The notes beneath the pieces were generated by a model. That model did not search any database and was not told the DNA's origin. It saw nothing but the letters and a program-made list of their open reading frames with translations. Below are positions 25,877 through 33,504 of a stretch of 35,643 bases of DNA, in pieces. Origin of the DNA: GCA-2733415 sp965178635. GTDB taxonomy: Bacteria > Bacteroidota > Bacteroidia > Flavobacteriales > Flavobacteriaceae. The first letter of the stretch is position 1; each line of letters starts with the position of its first letter. Position numbers and translations under genes: made by a program. The DNA lies in assembly GCA_965178635.1 (NCBI GenBank), contig CBCXVT010000013.1:1-35643 (forward strand). The letters are read 5' to 3'.

Positions 25877-27463
25877 ATGATAGATATGAATGACATGATT
25901 ATACCAATACTAATTGGTATCGTAGTTGGAGTAGCAGTAGGCTTCGTAATAGCTAAAATACTAGCTAAAAATAGCGCTTCAAGCGTAATAGCTTCTGCAG
26001 AAAAAGAAGCCAAATTAGTTTTAAAAGAAGCTAAAAAAGAAGCAGAATCTCTTAAAAAAGATAAGTTACTTCAGGCAAAAGAACGCTTTATTGAATTAAA
26101 GTCTGAGCATGAAAAAGTAATTCTATCTAAAGACAAAAAAATTGCCGATGTTGAAAAACGTATTAGAGATAAAGAATCTCAGATTTCTAATGAGTTATCA
26201 AAAGTAAAAAAATCTAATAAAGAAGTAGAAGAAAAAAAGAAGGATTACGATTATAGAATCGATTTCTTAGATAAAAAAAATGACGAAATTGAGCGTTTGC
26301 ATAAAAAACAAGTGGAGCAATTAGAAGTTATTTCTGGTTTATCAGCAGATGAAGCAAAGGAAGAGTTGATTGTTTCATTAAAAGAAGAAGCAAAAACTGA
26401 TGCCATGTCTTTTGTACAGAATAGTATAGAAGAAGCAAAAATGACGGCGCAGCAAGAAGCTAAAAAAATCATCATTAACACCATCCAGCGTATTGGTACT
26501 GAAGAAGCAGTTGAAAACTGTGTGTCAGTATTCAATTTAGAATCTGATGATGTTAAAGGTAGAATTATTGGTAGAGAAGGACGTAATATTAGAGCGATTA
26601 GAAGCTGCAACTGGTGTAGAAATTATTGTTGATGATACTCCAGAAGCAATTATTCTTATCTTGTTTTGATTCTGTAAGAAGAGAAATTGCTCGTTTATCA
26701 TTGCATAAATTGGTTACTGATGGACGAATTCACCCAGCAAGAATTGAAGAAGTTGTTAGAAAAACTCAAAAACAAATTGAGTCAAGAAATTAGTAGAAGT
26801 TGGTAAAAGAACTGTAATAGATTTAGGTATTCATGGATTACATCCAGAATTGATTAAAATGGTTGGACGAATGAAGTACAGTTCTTCTTACGGTCAAAAC
26901 TTATTACAACACTCTAGAGAAGTTGCAAAATTATGTGGTGTGATGGCTTCAGAAATGGGCTTAAATCCTAAATTAGCTAAAAGAGCTGGATTATTACACG
27001 ATATAGGTAAAGTACCAGAAGAAGAAACGGAATTACCTCACGCAATTTTAGGTATGCAATGGGCAGAAAAATATGGTGAAAAGCCAGATGTGTGTAATGC
27101 TATTGGAGCTCACCATGATGAAGTAGAAATGAAATCATTGTAATTGCGCCAATCGTTCAAGGTATGTGATGCTATTTCTGGAGCTACGACCAGGAGCACG
27201 ACGTCAAGTGTTAGATTCATACATACAGCGAATTAAAAGACTTAGAAGAAATTGCATTCGCATTTACAGGTGTAAAGAAAGCATATGCTATTCAAGCAGG
27301 TAGAGAATTACGTGTAATTGTTGAAAGTGAAAAAGTTTCTGATGAAAAAGCAGCGAACTTATCATTTGAAATCTCTCAGAAAATTCAAACAGATATGACC
27401 TATCCTGGTCAAGTAAAAGTTACTGTAATTAGAGAAACTAGAGCTGTAAACATAGCCAAGTAG
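25877..27463 (+). CDS. rny: Ribonuclease Y, interrupted by eight insertion events
   Basis: RNase Y is a membrane-bound endoribonuclease that starts mRNA decay. The order is an N-terminal helix (about 7-29, IIPILIGIVVGVAVGFVIAKIL), a long coiled coil to about 210, a KH domain (GRIIGREGRNIRAI), then the HD domain (LLQHSREVAKLCG, GLLHDIGKVPEEE, AIGAHHDEVEM) and a C-terminal domain ending RAVNIAK. After 26599 the frame is broken repeatedly. Removing extra bases at 26600, 26658, 26782, 26792, 27141-27142, 27161, 27186 and 27238 (nine bases, eight sites) gives one frame of about 525 residues with normal family sequence throughout. No deletions or missing motifs are needed. I therefore treat it as an intact gene with sequence errors. 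It follows the 6S-like RNA. Confidence 0.88.
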
Positions 27464-27482
27464 TTTACTAATATATCAGCAT

Positions 27483-27514
27483 AAAAAAAGCCACTCAATT
27501 GAGTGGCTTTTTTT
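27483..27514. terminator. Strong bidirectional terminator
   Basis: A perfect 32-bp palindrome: arms 27483-27498 and 27499-27514 with A7 and T7 ends. It serves rny from the left and the 494-residue gene from the right. Confidence 0.93.
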
Positions 27515-27532
27515 ATGTTAATTAATTATATA

Positions 27533-29017
27533 TTAAAATGCGTCAGAATACTCTTCATCTTCTGATTCAAAATCAATTTCTTCTTCAGATTCATAGCCGA
27601 AAAGACTTTGTTTCTTAATGATTTCTGGTATCCCTTCTGGTAGCATGTTTTCCCAACCATCTTCATTGTTTTCAATCATCTTTAATACTTTACGTGAATA
27701 GATGTTTAAAATACTTAAATCAGCATCTTTAATGTCTAACATTTTTCCATTGTACTTGAAAAACTTATATAAATCTTTCATTCTTGGGTGTACTTTAATG
27801 TTGTCTATTGTCATTAAGTCACCATCTTCACTTGTAAAAGGGTATACAAAAACGCGAATGTCACTTGTGGCTAGTTTTCCGAAAGCCTCAAGAATTCCAC
27901 CTGGTAAATCTCTATAGTATTTTTCGTCGAATAACTCTATTAAATTCAAAGCACCCATAGCTAAACCTAAGCGTTTTTTTGTGAATTTATTGAAGTATTG
28001 TGCTACTTTATAATATTCCTTAAAGTTAGAAATCATTACGGTATGCCCTAAAGAGCACAGCAACTCTGCTCTGTCTAAGAAATCACGTTCGTTAATTTCG
28101 TTTAAACCTTCTTTTAAATTTGATAAAGTAATTTCAAATATAACTTCAGTTTTGTTTTCATCTACTTTATTATCACTAATAAACATGTCATATGATTTTT
28201 TAAACATATCCATGTTTACTTTTGTAACTGGTCTAAAACTTCCTCTTAATGCTAAGATGTTTTTCTTGTATAGTATTTTACCAGCAAGTAAATTATGACC
28301 TTCAGGACTAAACATTACAGCATCAGTCATACCGTGTTTAACAAGTTGCAAACTCATTAAACGGTTATCAACATTTCTAAATAGTGGTCCAGAAAAGTTA
28401 ATAGTGTCAATTTCTATTTGATCTTTATCTAAATGATCATATAGATAAGTTAGTAGTTTTTTTGGGTTATTGTGCTTGTAAAATGCACCATAAATAAGAT
28501 TTGTTCCTAAAGCACCTAAAGTGTTTTGTTGTAATCTGGCATCGTTTTCTTTAAAACGCACGTGTAAAATAATATCACTAAACTCGTCAGTTGCATTTAC
28601 TTGAAAACGCAATCCGATCCAACCATGACCTTTATATTTTTTAGCGAAATCAATCGTGGCTACAGTGTTGGCGTAACTGAAAAATAATTTATTAGGATGC
28701 TTATCTCTAGAGATACGCTCTTCTAATAAATTCATTTCATGGTCCAACATTTTCTTTAGACGTGCCTCAGTTACATAGCGCTTATCATCTTCAATTCCAT
28801 AAATAGCATCACTAAAGTCCTTGTCATATGCAGACATAGCTTTTGCTATAGTTCCCGAACCTCCACCAGCTCTAAAGAAATTCCTTACAGTTTCTTGTCC
28901 AGCACCAATTTCGGCAAATGTACCGTAAATGTGTTCGTTTAAGTTAATACGAAGTGCCTTGTTTTTAAGTGAGGGTGCAGCTTCAAAAGCTTTATCACCT
29001 TTAAGTTTAATGGTCAT
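27533..29017 (-). CDS. Conserved-looking 494-residue protein, unknown function
   Basis: A soluble protein with no signal peptide or membrane segment. Conserved-looking blocks are EIGAGQETVRNFFRAGGGSGTIAKAMSAYDKDFSDAIYG (about 37-75), KLFFSYANTV, GWIGLRFQV, LGTNLIYGAF and GLAMGALNLIELFDEKYYRDLPGGILEAFGKL. The glycine-rich FRAGGGSGTIAK segment looks like a binding loop, but it is not a Walker A. There is no HxGH nucleotidyltransferase motif, so enzyme names based on nucleotide adenylylation would not be supported. The last 25 or so residues are very acidic (ESEEEIDFESEDEEYSDAF). It stands alone, ends at a shared terminator, and is divergent from the MBL gene. The function is open. Confidence 0.8.
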   Translation of the reverse strand: MTIKLKGDKAFEAAPSLKNKALRINLNEHIYGTFAEIGAGQETVRNFFRAGGGSGTIAKAMSAYDKDFSDAIYGIEDDKRYVTEARLKKMLDHEMNLLEERISRDKHPNKLFFSYANTVATIDFAKKYKGHGWIGLRFQVNATDEFSDIILHVRFKENDARLQQNTLGALGTNLIYGAFYKHNNPKKLLTYLYDHLDKDQIEIDTINFSGPLFRNVDNRLMSLQLVKHGMTDAVMFSPEGHNLLAGKILYKKNILALRGSFRPVTKVNMDMFKKSYDMFISDNKVDENKTEVIFEITLSNLKEGLNEINERDFLDRAELLCSLGHTVMISNFKEYYKVAQYFNKFTKKRLGLAMGALNLIELFDEKYYRDLPGGILEAFGKLATSDIRVFVYPFTSEDGDLMTIDNIKVHPRMKDLYKFFKYNGKMLDIKDADLSILNIYSRKVLKMIENNEDGWENMLPEGIPEIIKKQSLFGYESEEEIDFESEDEEYSDAF

Positions 29018-29048
29018 ATTAAATTGAGGTTTATTCTCTATAGTATTA

Positions 29049-29056
29049 CAAAAATA
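29049..29056 (-). promoter_or_regulatory. Candidate -7 box for the 494-residue protein gene
   Basis: On the minus strand TATTTTTG matches TAnnTTTG, about 32 bp before the start at 29017. A matching -33 element is not clear. Confidence 0.4.
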
Positions 29057-29194
29057 GGAAATAACTAGGTTTAAAGATAAAAATAGTGTTGAATTTTATT
29101 AGTTTTTTATAGTATTTTTAATTTACTGTAAAAAACTAAAATTTATAGGGAGTAAATGCTAAATAGTCTATAAATTAGTAGTTATATTTTGCAA

Positions 29195-29962
29195 ATGAAA
29201 ATTACATTTTTAGGTACTGGAACATCACAAGGAATCCCTGTTATTGGGAGTTCACATCCAGTATGTTTAAGTACTAATGAAAAAGATAAACGCTTACGAT
29301 CTTCTGTTTTGATTGAAGTAGATCAAACAATTCTGGTTGTTGATTGTGGGCCAGATTTTAGAGCACAAATGTTACGTGAAAATCCTGATTATTTAGATGC
29401 AATTATATTTACGCATGAACACTCAGATCATACTGCTGGATTAGATGATATCAGACCGTTTTATTTTAAACAAGAAGGTGATTTCCAGTTGTATGGACAT
29501 CAACGCGTTTTTGAATCATTAAAACAGCGTTTTTCATATATATTTGAAACTGAAAATAAATATCCAGGCGCACCAACTGTGACGTTAAATGAAATTGTAA
29601 ACAATCAAAATTTTACAATAGGTAATGCCGTAATTACACCAATAAATGCTTATCACAATTCTTTGCAAGTATTTGGATTTAGAATAAAAGATTTTGTTTA
29701 CTTGACAGATGTAAAAACTATTTCTGAGCAAGAAATTACTAAGCTTAAAAATACAAAAATTCTAGTTGTTAATGCACTAAGAGAACGCAAACATCACTCG
29801 CATTTTACACTTTCAGAAGCTTTGAGTTTTATAGAAAAGATTCAACCAGAAAAAGCCTATTTAACACACATAAGTCATGAGTTAGGTTTTTATGAAGAAG
29901 TACAAAAAAATCTCCCAAAAAATGTATTTTTGGCTTATGATACTTTAACTCTCGAATTCTAA
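29195..29962 (+). CDS. MBL-fold metallo-hydrolase (PhnP-like)
   Basis: A 255-residue metallo-beta-lactamase-fold hydrolase. I use ATG 29195 (MKITFLGTGTSQGIPVIG); a TTG six bases earlier is also in frame. The metal motif is THEHSDH (His74, His76, Asp78, His79), with later ligands in LVVDCGPDF, VYLTDVKT and AYLTHISHEL. The N-terminal LGTGTSQGIP and the VCLSTNEKD insert resemble PhnP/RNase Z-like phosphodiesterases, so cleavage of a cyclic or nucleotide phosphodiester is plausible. It is followed by a gene 13 bp downstream on the same strand, probably cotranscribed. Confidence 0.9.
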   Translation: MKITFLGTGTSQGIPVIGSSHPVCLSTNEKDKRLRSSVLIEVDQTILVVDCGPDFRAQMLRENPDYLDAIIFTHEHSDHTAGLDDIRPFYFKQEGDFQLYGHQRVFESLKQRFSYIFETENKYPGAPTVTLNEIVNNQNFTIGNAVITPINAYHNSLQVFGFRIKDFVYLTDVKTISEQEITKLKNTKILVVNALRERKHHSHFTLSEALSFIEKIQPEKAYLTHISHELGFYEEVQKNLPKNVFLAYDTLTLEF

Positions 29963-29975
29963 ATAAAATCGCCTT

Positions 29976-30497
29976 ATGAAAAAGCAATTGTTTTTATACC
30001 TATTTCTTTTAACTGCATTAATGTTGTTGTTTGTATTTGTGAATACCAAAAAGGAAATGAAATCTTATGAAGATAAAATAGAAAAGCTAAAAACATTCAA
30101 TTCTGAGCAGGATAATAAGTACCAAGATACTATTGCAAACTTAAGAATTGAAGCAATGGAGTTAGGAAAGTTTACTTTAGAAGAAGATGCTTATGCTATT
30201 GAGCATTTGTATAAAGAAGGTATTGATTATAAAGAGTTGGTGCCACATATAGAAGATCAGTTAATTAGTTTGAATATAGAAGAAGGCGGAAATCCGTTAG
30301 TGCCATATGCTCCAATGTTTGGTGATAGAATTATGATTAACACCATGAAAATGTTAAACCATAAATGGATAATTGCTGACTTTAGCGATGGTAAGTATTG
30401 GGGACAAGTTCTAATTGCATGTACGTATAATGAAGATAAAACCATCAGTTTTAATACTAAAGATTCTTTTCTGTATCCGATTGATGTTATAGAGTAG
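29976..30497 (+). CDS. Membrane-anchored protein of unknown function
   Basis: A 173-residue protein. A single N-terminal helix (MKKQLFLYLFLLTALMLLFVFVN) is either an uncleaved anchor or a signal peptide. It is followed by a short coiled coil (SYEDKIEKLKTFNSEQDNKYQDTIANLRIEAME) and a compact C-terminal domain with NPLVPYAPMFGDRIMIN, LNHKWIIADFSDGKYWGQVLIACTY and a final FLYPID. I do not recognise the family. The C-terminal part looks like a periplasmic domain. It lies between the MBL hydrolase and the YdeI-like gene with gaps of 13 and 15 bp, so all three may form one transcript. Confidence 0.72.
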   Translation: MKKQLFLYLFLLTALMLLFVFVNTKKEMKSYEDKIEKLKTFNSEQDNKYQDTIANLRIEAMELGKFTLEEDAYAIEHLYKEGIDYKELVPHIEDQLISLNIEEGGNPLVPYAPMFGDRIMINTMKMLNHKWIIADFSDGKYWGQVLIACTYNEDKTISFNTKDSFLYPIDVIE

Positions 30498-30512
30498 ATA
30501 AGTGGTTTTGAT

Positions 30513-31089
30513 ATGAATACTCGTGAAGAACTATACTTTAAAAATGCAGATGACTGGCGTAATTGGTTGTCACAAAATTATGATACTTCAGGCGGCGTTT
30601 ACCTTATTTTGTATAAAGTAAGTTCTGATAAACCGTCAATGCGTTGGGAAGAAGCCGTTAGGGTTGCATTGTGTTATGGTTGGATTGATTCTACAGTTAA
30701 GAAATTAGATGATGAACGCCGTAGACAATTATTCACGCCAAGAAAATCAAAAAGTGTTTGGAGCAAGTTAAATAAAACTCATATAGAAGAACTCATTGCT
30801 TCTAAATTGATGCATGAAAGCGGGATGCGTAAAATAGAACAAGCAAAAAAAGACAATTCATGGACTGCTCTTGATGAAGTTGAGAACCTAATTATACCTG
30901 AAGATTTACAACTTGAGTTTGATAAAAATTTAACGGCATTTAATAATTATACAGGTTTTGCAAAATCTTATAAAAAAGGCTATTTATATTGGCTTGCATT
31001 CAGGAAAAAGAAAAGCTACGCGTGACAAACGCATAGCTGAAATAATTAAACTTTGTGAATCAAATATTAAAACTAGAGGAACTTACTAA
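30513..31089 (+). CDS. YdeI/OmpD-associated family protein, one frameshift
   Basis: A protein with the YdeI-like opening (ELYFKNADDWRNWLSQNYDTSGGVYLILYKV) and the family motif W-E-E-A-V-x-x-A-L-C-Y-G-W-I-D (MRWEEAVRVALCYGWIDS), followed by a helical region. As written, the frame ends at 31025 in FRKKKSYA. Removing one T at 30999-31000 restores LASGKRKATRDKRIAEIIKLCESN...GTY and a stop at 31087-31089, giving 191 residues, a normal length with the expected C-terminus. The gene ends directly against the convergent esterase gene. YdeI proteins have been linked to peptide resistance in Salmonella; the role here is unknown. Confidence 0.86.
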
Positions 31090-31746
31090 TCATAGTTTTT
31101 CTACCAACCAGTTTTTAAATTCAAAGAAATTTTGTGGTGCTACACCGTGACCTACAGGAAATTCCCTATAAGAATTTTTAATATTCAAGTTATTTAAAAA
31201 TTCAGGTGCTTTGTTTGCCCATGTATTTGGGATAACCTGATCAACACTACCATGTGATATATATATATCTAAATTAGAATGATCTTTTGTGGTCATATCT
31301 TCGCTAATAATCTTCTCATTAATATAACCACTTAAAGCGACTACATTTTTGACTTTCTCAGGGTAGGATAAAGCCACTGCGTAACTTAAAATAGTCCCTT
31401 GGCTAAACCCAATTAACGAGACATTATCTGAGTCTACAGGATAAGTCGCAACAATTTCATCAATAAAATTAGCAATCAAATCTCTTGATTGTATGGCTTG
31501 TTCATCATTGGAAAATTTCTCATTATCAGCAGTAAAATGAATATCATACCAACTATGACCATACGGTTGTAGATCATACGGCGCTCTTACCGACACAATA
31601 AAAAACTCTTCTGGTAATTCACTTGCAAAAGAAAATAAATCTTCTTCATTACTTCCGTAACCGTGAAGTAGTATAAGTAATGGTGCTTTTTCATTAGAAC
31701 TTTTTGCAGCTCTTACGATATGGTGTAATGGTAAATTTTCAGTCAT
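31090..31746 (-). CDS. Alpha/beta hydrolase, phospholipase/carboxylesterase family
   Basis: A 218-residue serine hydrolase. The oxyanion-hole motif LLILLHGYGSNEEDL (about 23-37) comes first. The nucleophile Ser115 lies in LIGFSQGTI, Asp169 in SHGSVDQVIP and His200 in FPVGHGVAP, so the catalytic triad is complete. The family cleaves carboxyl or thioester bonds of lipids and small esters in the cytoplasm. There is no signal peptide. Its ATG sits inside the end of the small GldL-like gene (8-bp overlap), so translation is probably coupled. It is the last gene of the five-gene operon. Confidence 0.9.
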   Translation of the reverse strand: MTENLPLHHIVRAAKSSNEKAPLLILLHGYGSNEEDLFSFASELPEEFFIVSVRAPYDLQPYGHSWYDIHFTADNEKFSNDEQAIQSRDLIANFIDEIVATYPVDSDNVSLIGFSQGTILSYAVALSYPEKVKNVVALSGYINEKIISEDMTTKDHSNLDIYISHGSVDQVIPNTWANKAPEFLNNLNIKNSYREFPVGHGVAPQNFFEFKNWLVEKL

Positions 31747-31909
31747 TGTTTCTGTTTTTGAAAAAAGTATAAATCCATATAATTGCTGTAACCAAACTTA
31801 AGAATTGAAGTTTGTCAGCATATGGCCAATGCATGATTTTAAATAGAATACTTAAAATATATACTGAAATAGCAATATAAAGAAGTGTGTGTTTTTGAAT
31901 TTTTTTCAT
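31739..31909 (-). CDS. 56-residue GldL-like small membrane protein
   Basis: A frame of 56 residues not reported by length-limited ORF finding: MKKIQKHTLLYIAISVYILS, then ILFKIMHWPYADKLQFLS, then LVTAIIWIYTFFK and a short tail. It has two predicted membrane helices with the motif FKIMHWPYA between them. That motif matches the FKIMHWPGA-type turn of GldL, the T9SS motor membrane protein, but the cytoplasmic domain of GldL is absent. Both ends are coupled: the ATG overlaps the stop of the DUF4870-like gene (ATGA at 31906-31909), and its end overlaps the esterase start. This strongly supports a real gene. The function is unknown; it may be a decoy, partner or evolutionary relative of GldL. Confidence 0.78.
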   Translation of the reverse strand: MKKIQKHTLLYIAISVYILSILFKIMHWPYADKLQFLSLVTAIIWIYTFFKNRNND

Positions 31910-32247
31910 AGTGTCTGTTGCTCTCCAACCATTTTAAATAATTTCTGATAAAAATCACCTAAAAGCGGAACTGGTTTTGTACTGTTGTTTAAAGCAGACA
32001 TAAAGCCGTAAAACCATAGTACTATAAAAAACACGTAAAACGACCCAGAAATCATTAAACTGTCAAAATAACCTATGAATAATGAGATGAAAAAGAATGT
32101 TGCAAATAATCCCATGGCTTGTCTGATATGAAAATAAGCATATTGATTTTTATCTTCAAAATTCATAAAAAAAGCAATTATAGTTCCAAAAATTGTTAGG
32201 TAAGCTATAGTTGCAGTAGTTTTACCACTTGTGTTTTTTGTTGACAT
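31906..32247 (-). CDS. DUF4870-like small polytopic membrane protein
   Basis: A 113-residue protein with about three membrane helices (ATIAYLTIFGTIIAFFMN, AMGLFATFFFISLFIGYF, SFYVFFIVLWFYGFMSAL). The conserved-looking segments NQYAYFHIRQAMGL and KPVPLLGDFYQKLF are typical of DUF4870-like/import-component families. The function is not established. It starts 3 bp after the dihydroorotase-like gene and overlaps the next gene by 4 bp, so it sits in the middle of the operon. Confidence 0.82.
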   Translation of the reverse strand: MSTKNTSGKTTATIAYLTIFGTIIAFFMNFEDKNQYAYFHIRQAMGLFATFFFISLFIGYFDSLMISGSFYVFFIVLWFYGFMSALNNSTKPVPLLGDFYQKLFKMVGEQQTL

Positions 32248-32250
32248 ATC

Positions 32251-33504
32251 TTATTTTAAAATCAGTTGGTTATTATTTATAACTCCTAAAGCTTGCCCTT
32301 TTAGAGTACTCCCTAATAAAGCAGAATTTTTTGATGTAGACATGACATCTTTCTTAGTAAATTGATACACTTTTTCAGGGTCAAATAAAGATATGTTTGC
32401 CTGTTCACCTTCAATTATTGAAGTTGGTTTCAAACCAAAACGGTTTTTCTTTTGTGTTAGTAATTCAACAACATGTTCTGTTGTAAAAATACTGTTTAAA
32501 GCTCCGAAAATTGATTCTAATCCAATACTACCGTATTGCGCATGATCAAATTCGATATTCTTAAATTCAATATCAATAGGTGAGTGGTTACTTGTTACAA
32601 AATCAATAGTGCCATCTTGTAAGCCAGCTAACAATGCTTTTCTGTCTTCAGCAGTTCTTAGTGGAGGAAGTACTTTAAAATTAGTATTAAAATCAGTGAT
32701 GGCGTTATCAGTTAAAATTAAATTTAAAATAGATACAGAGCAGGTTACATCTAAACCTTTAGTTTTTGCAGTCTTTATAAGCTCTACAGATTTTGCAGTT
32801 GATATTGTTGGGATATGTAATTTTCCACTGGTATATTCTAATAAGAAAAGATCTCTTGCTACATGTAATTCTTCAGCTAAATTCGGAATTCCTTTTAAGC
32901 CTAATTTCGTAGCGTTTTCTTCTTCATTAACAATCCCTTTACCTGCAATTTTATTTTCTTGAGGATAAGATAAAACCAATCCGTTAAAATTTTGAGCATA
33001 TTGTAAAGCAATTTTTAACATGTTCGGATTTTCAATTGCTGATTGAAAATCGCCAAAAGCGACTGCTCCAGCTTGTTGCATGTCATATAATTCAGCTAAG
33101 TAATCTCCTTCTGAATTCTTTGTTAATGCGCCAATAGGATGAATATTTACGGTATGTTGAAACCCTCTATTTTTTATAAAAGACACTGTTGCACTATTAT
33201 CAATAACAGGGTTTGTATTAGGGTTTACTAAAATATCTGTGAAACCACTTGTTCCAGCAGTTTGTAATCCGTTAGTAATGGTTTCTCGTTCCTCAAAACC
33301 AGGTTCTCCAAAAGATACAGAACTATCAAACCAACCTTGAGAAATATGTAAGTTTTTATGACTTACCTCTTCAGCATTGTTTGTGTTTTTAATAGTATCA
33401 TCAATTTTAGTAATGATTCCATTTTCAATAAGAATATCTTTTGTTTGGTTGTTGTAAGGACTGGATTTATCCAGAATAGTTGCTGATTTAATCAGGATAT
33501 TCAT
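32251..33504 (-). CDS. Dihydroorotase-like protein lacking metal ligands (probably inactive)
   Basis: A 417-residue amidohydrolase-fold protein of the dihydroorotase family, recognisable by VNPNTNPVID, FKVLPPLRTAEDRKALL, GTIDFVTSNHSP and the C-terminal ISLFDPEKVYQF. Real dihydroorotases start their barrel with D-x-H-V-H-x-R-E-P-G. Here residues 60-69 are DSSVSFGEPG, so both histidines and the arginine are replaced. The T-D-H-A-P catalytic Asp is Asn306 in SNHSP, and the usual metal histidine in strand 5 is replaced by Ser179 (LVLSYPQE). All expected ligands are lost, so catalysis in pyrimidine synthesis is unlikely. A structural partner role, as known for non-catalytic PyrC homologues with aspartate transcarbamoylase, is one option. 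Its ATG overlaps the BatA-domain stop (33501-33504). Confidence 0.85.
   Translation of the reverse strand: MNILIKSATILDKSSPYNNQTKDILIENGIITKIDDTIKNTNNAEEVSHKNLHISQGWFDSSVSFGEPGFEERETITNGLQTAGTSGFTDILVNPNTNPVIDNSATVSFIKNRGFQHTVNIHPIGALTKNSEGDYLAELYDMQQAGAVAFGDFQSAIENPNMLKIALQYAQNFNGLVLSYPQENKIAGKGIVNEEENATKLGLKGIPNLAEELHVARDLFLLEYTSGKLHIPTISTAKSVELIKTAKTKGLDVTCSVSILNLILTDNAITDFNTNFKVLPPLRTAEDRKALLAGLQDGTIDFVTSNHSPIDIEFKNIEFDHAQYGSIGLESIFGALNSIFTTEHVVELLTQKKNRFGLKPTSIIEGEQANISLFDPEKVYQFTKKDVMSTSKNSALLGSTLKGQALGVINNNQLILK

Noticed and set aside
26600..27238. Programmed frameshifting or true pseudogene in rny
   Set aside because: There are eight sites with no slippery pattern or shared signal, and intervening codons are perfectly kept; sequence error is the simpler reading.
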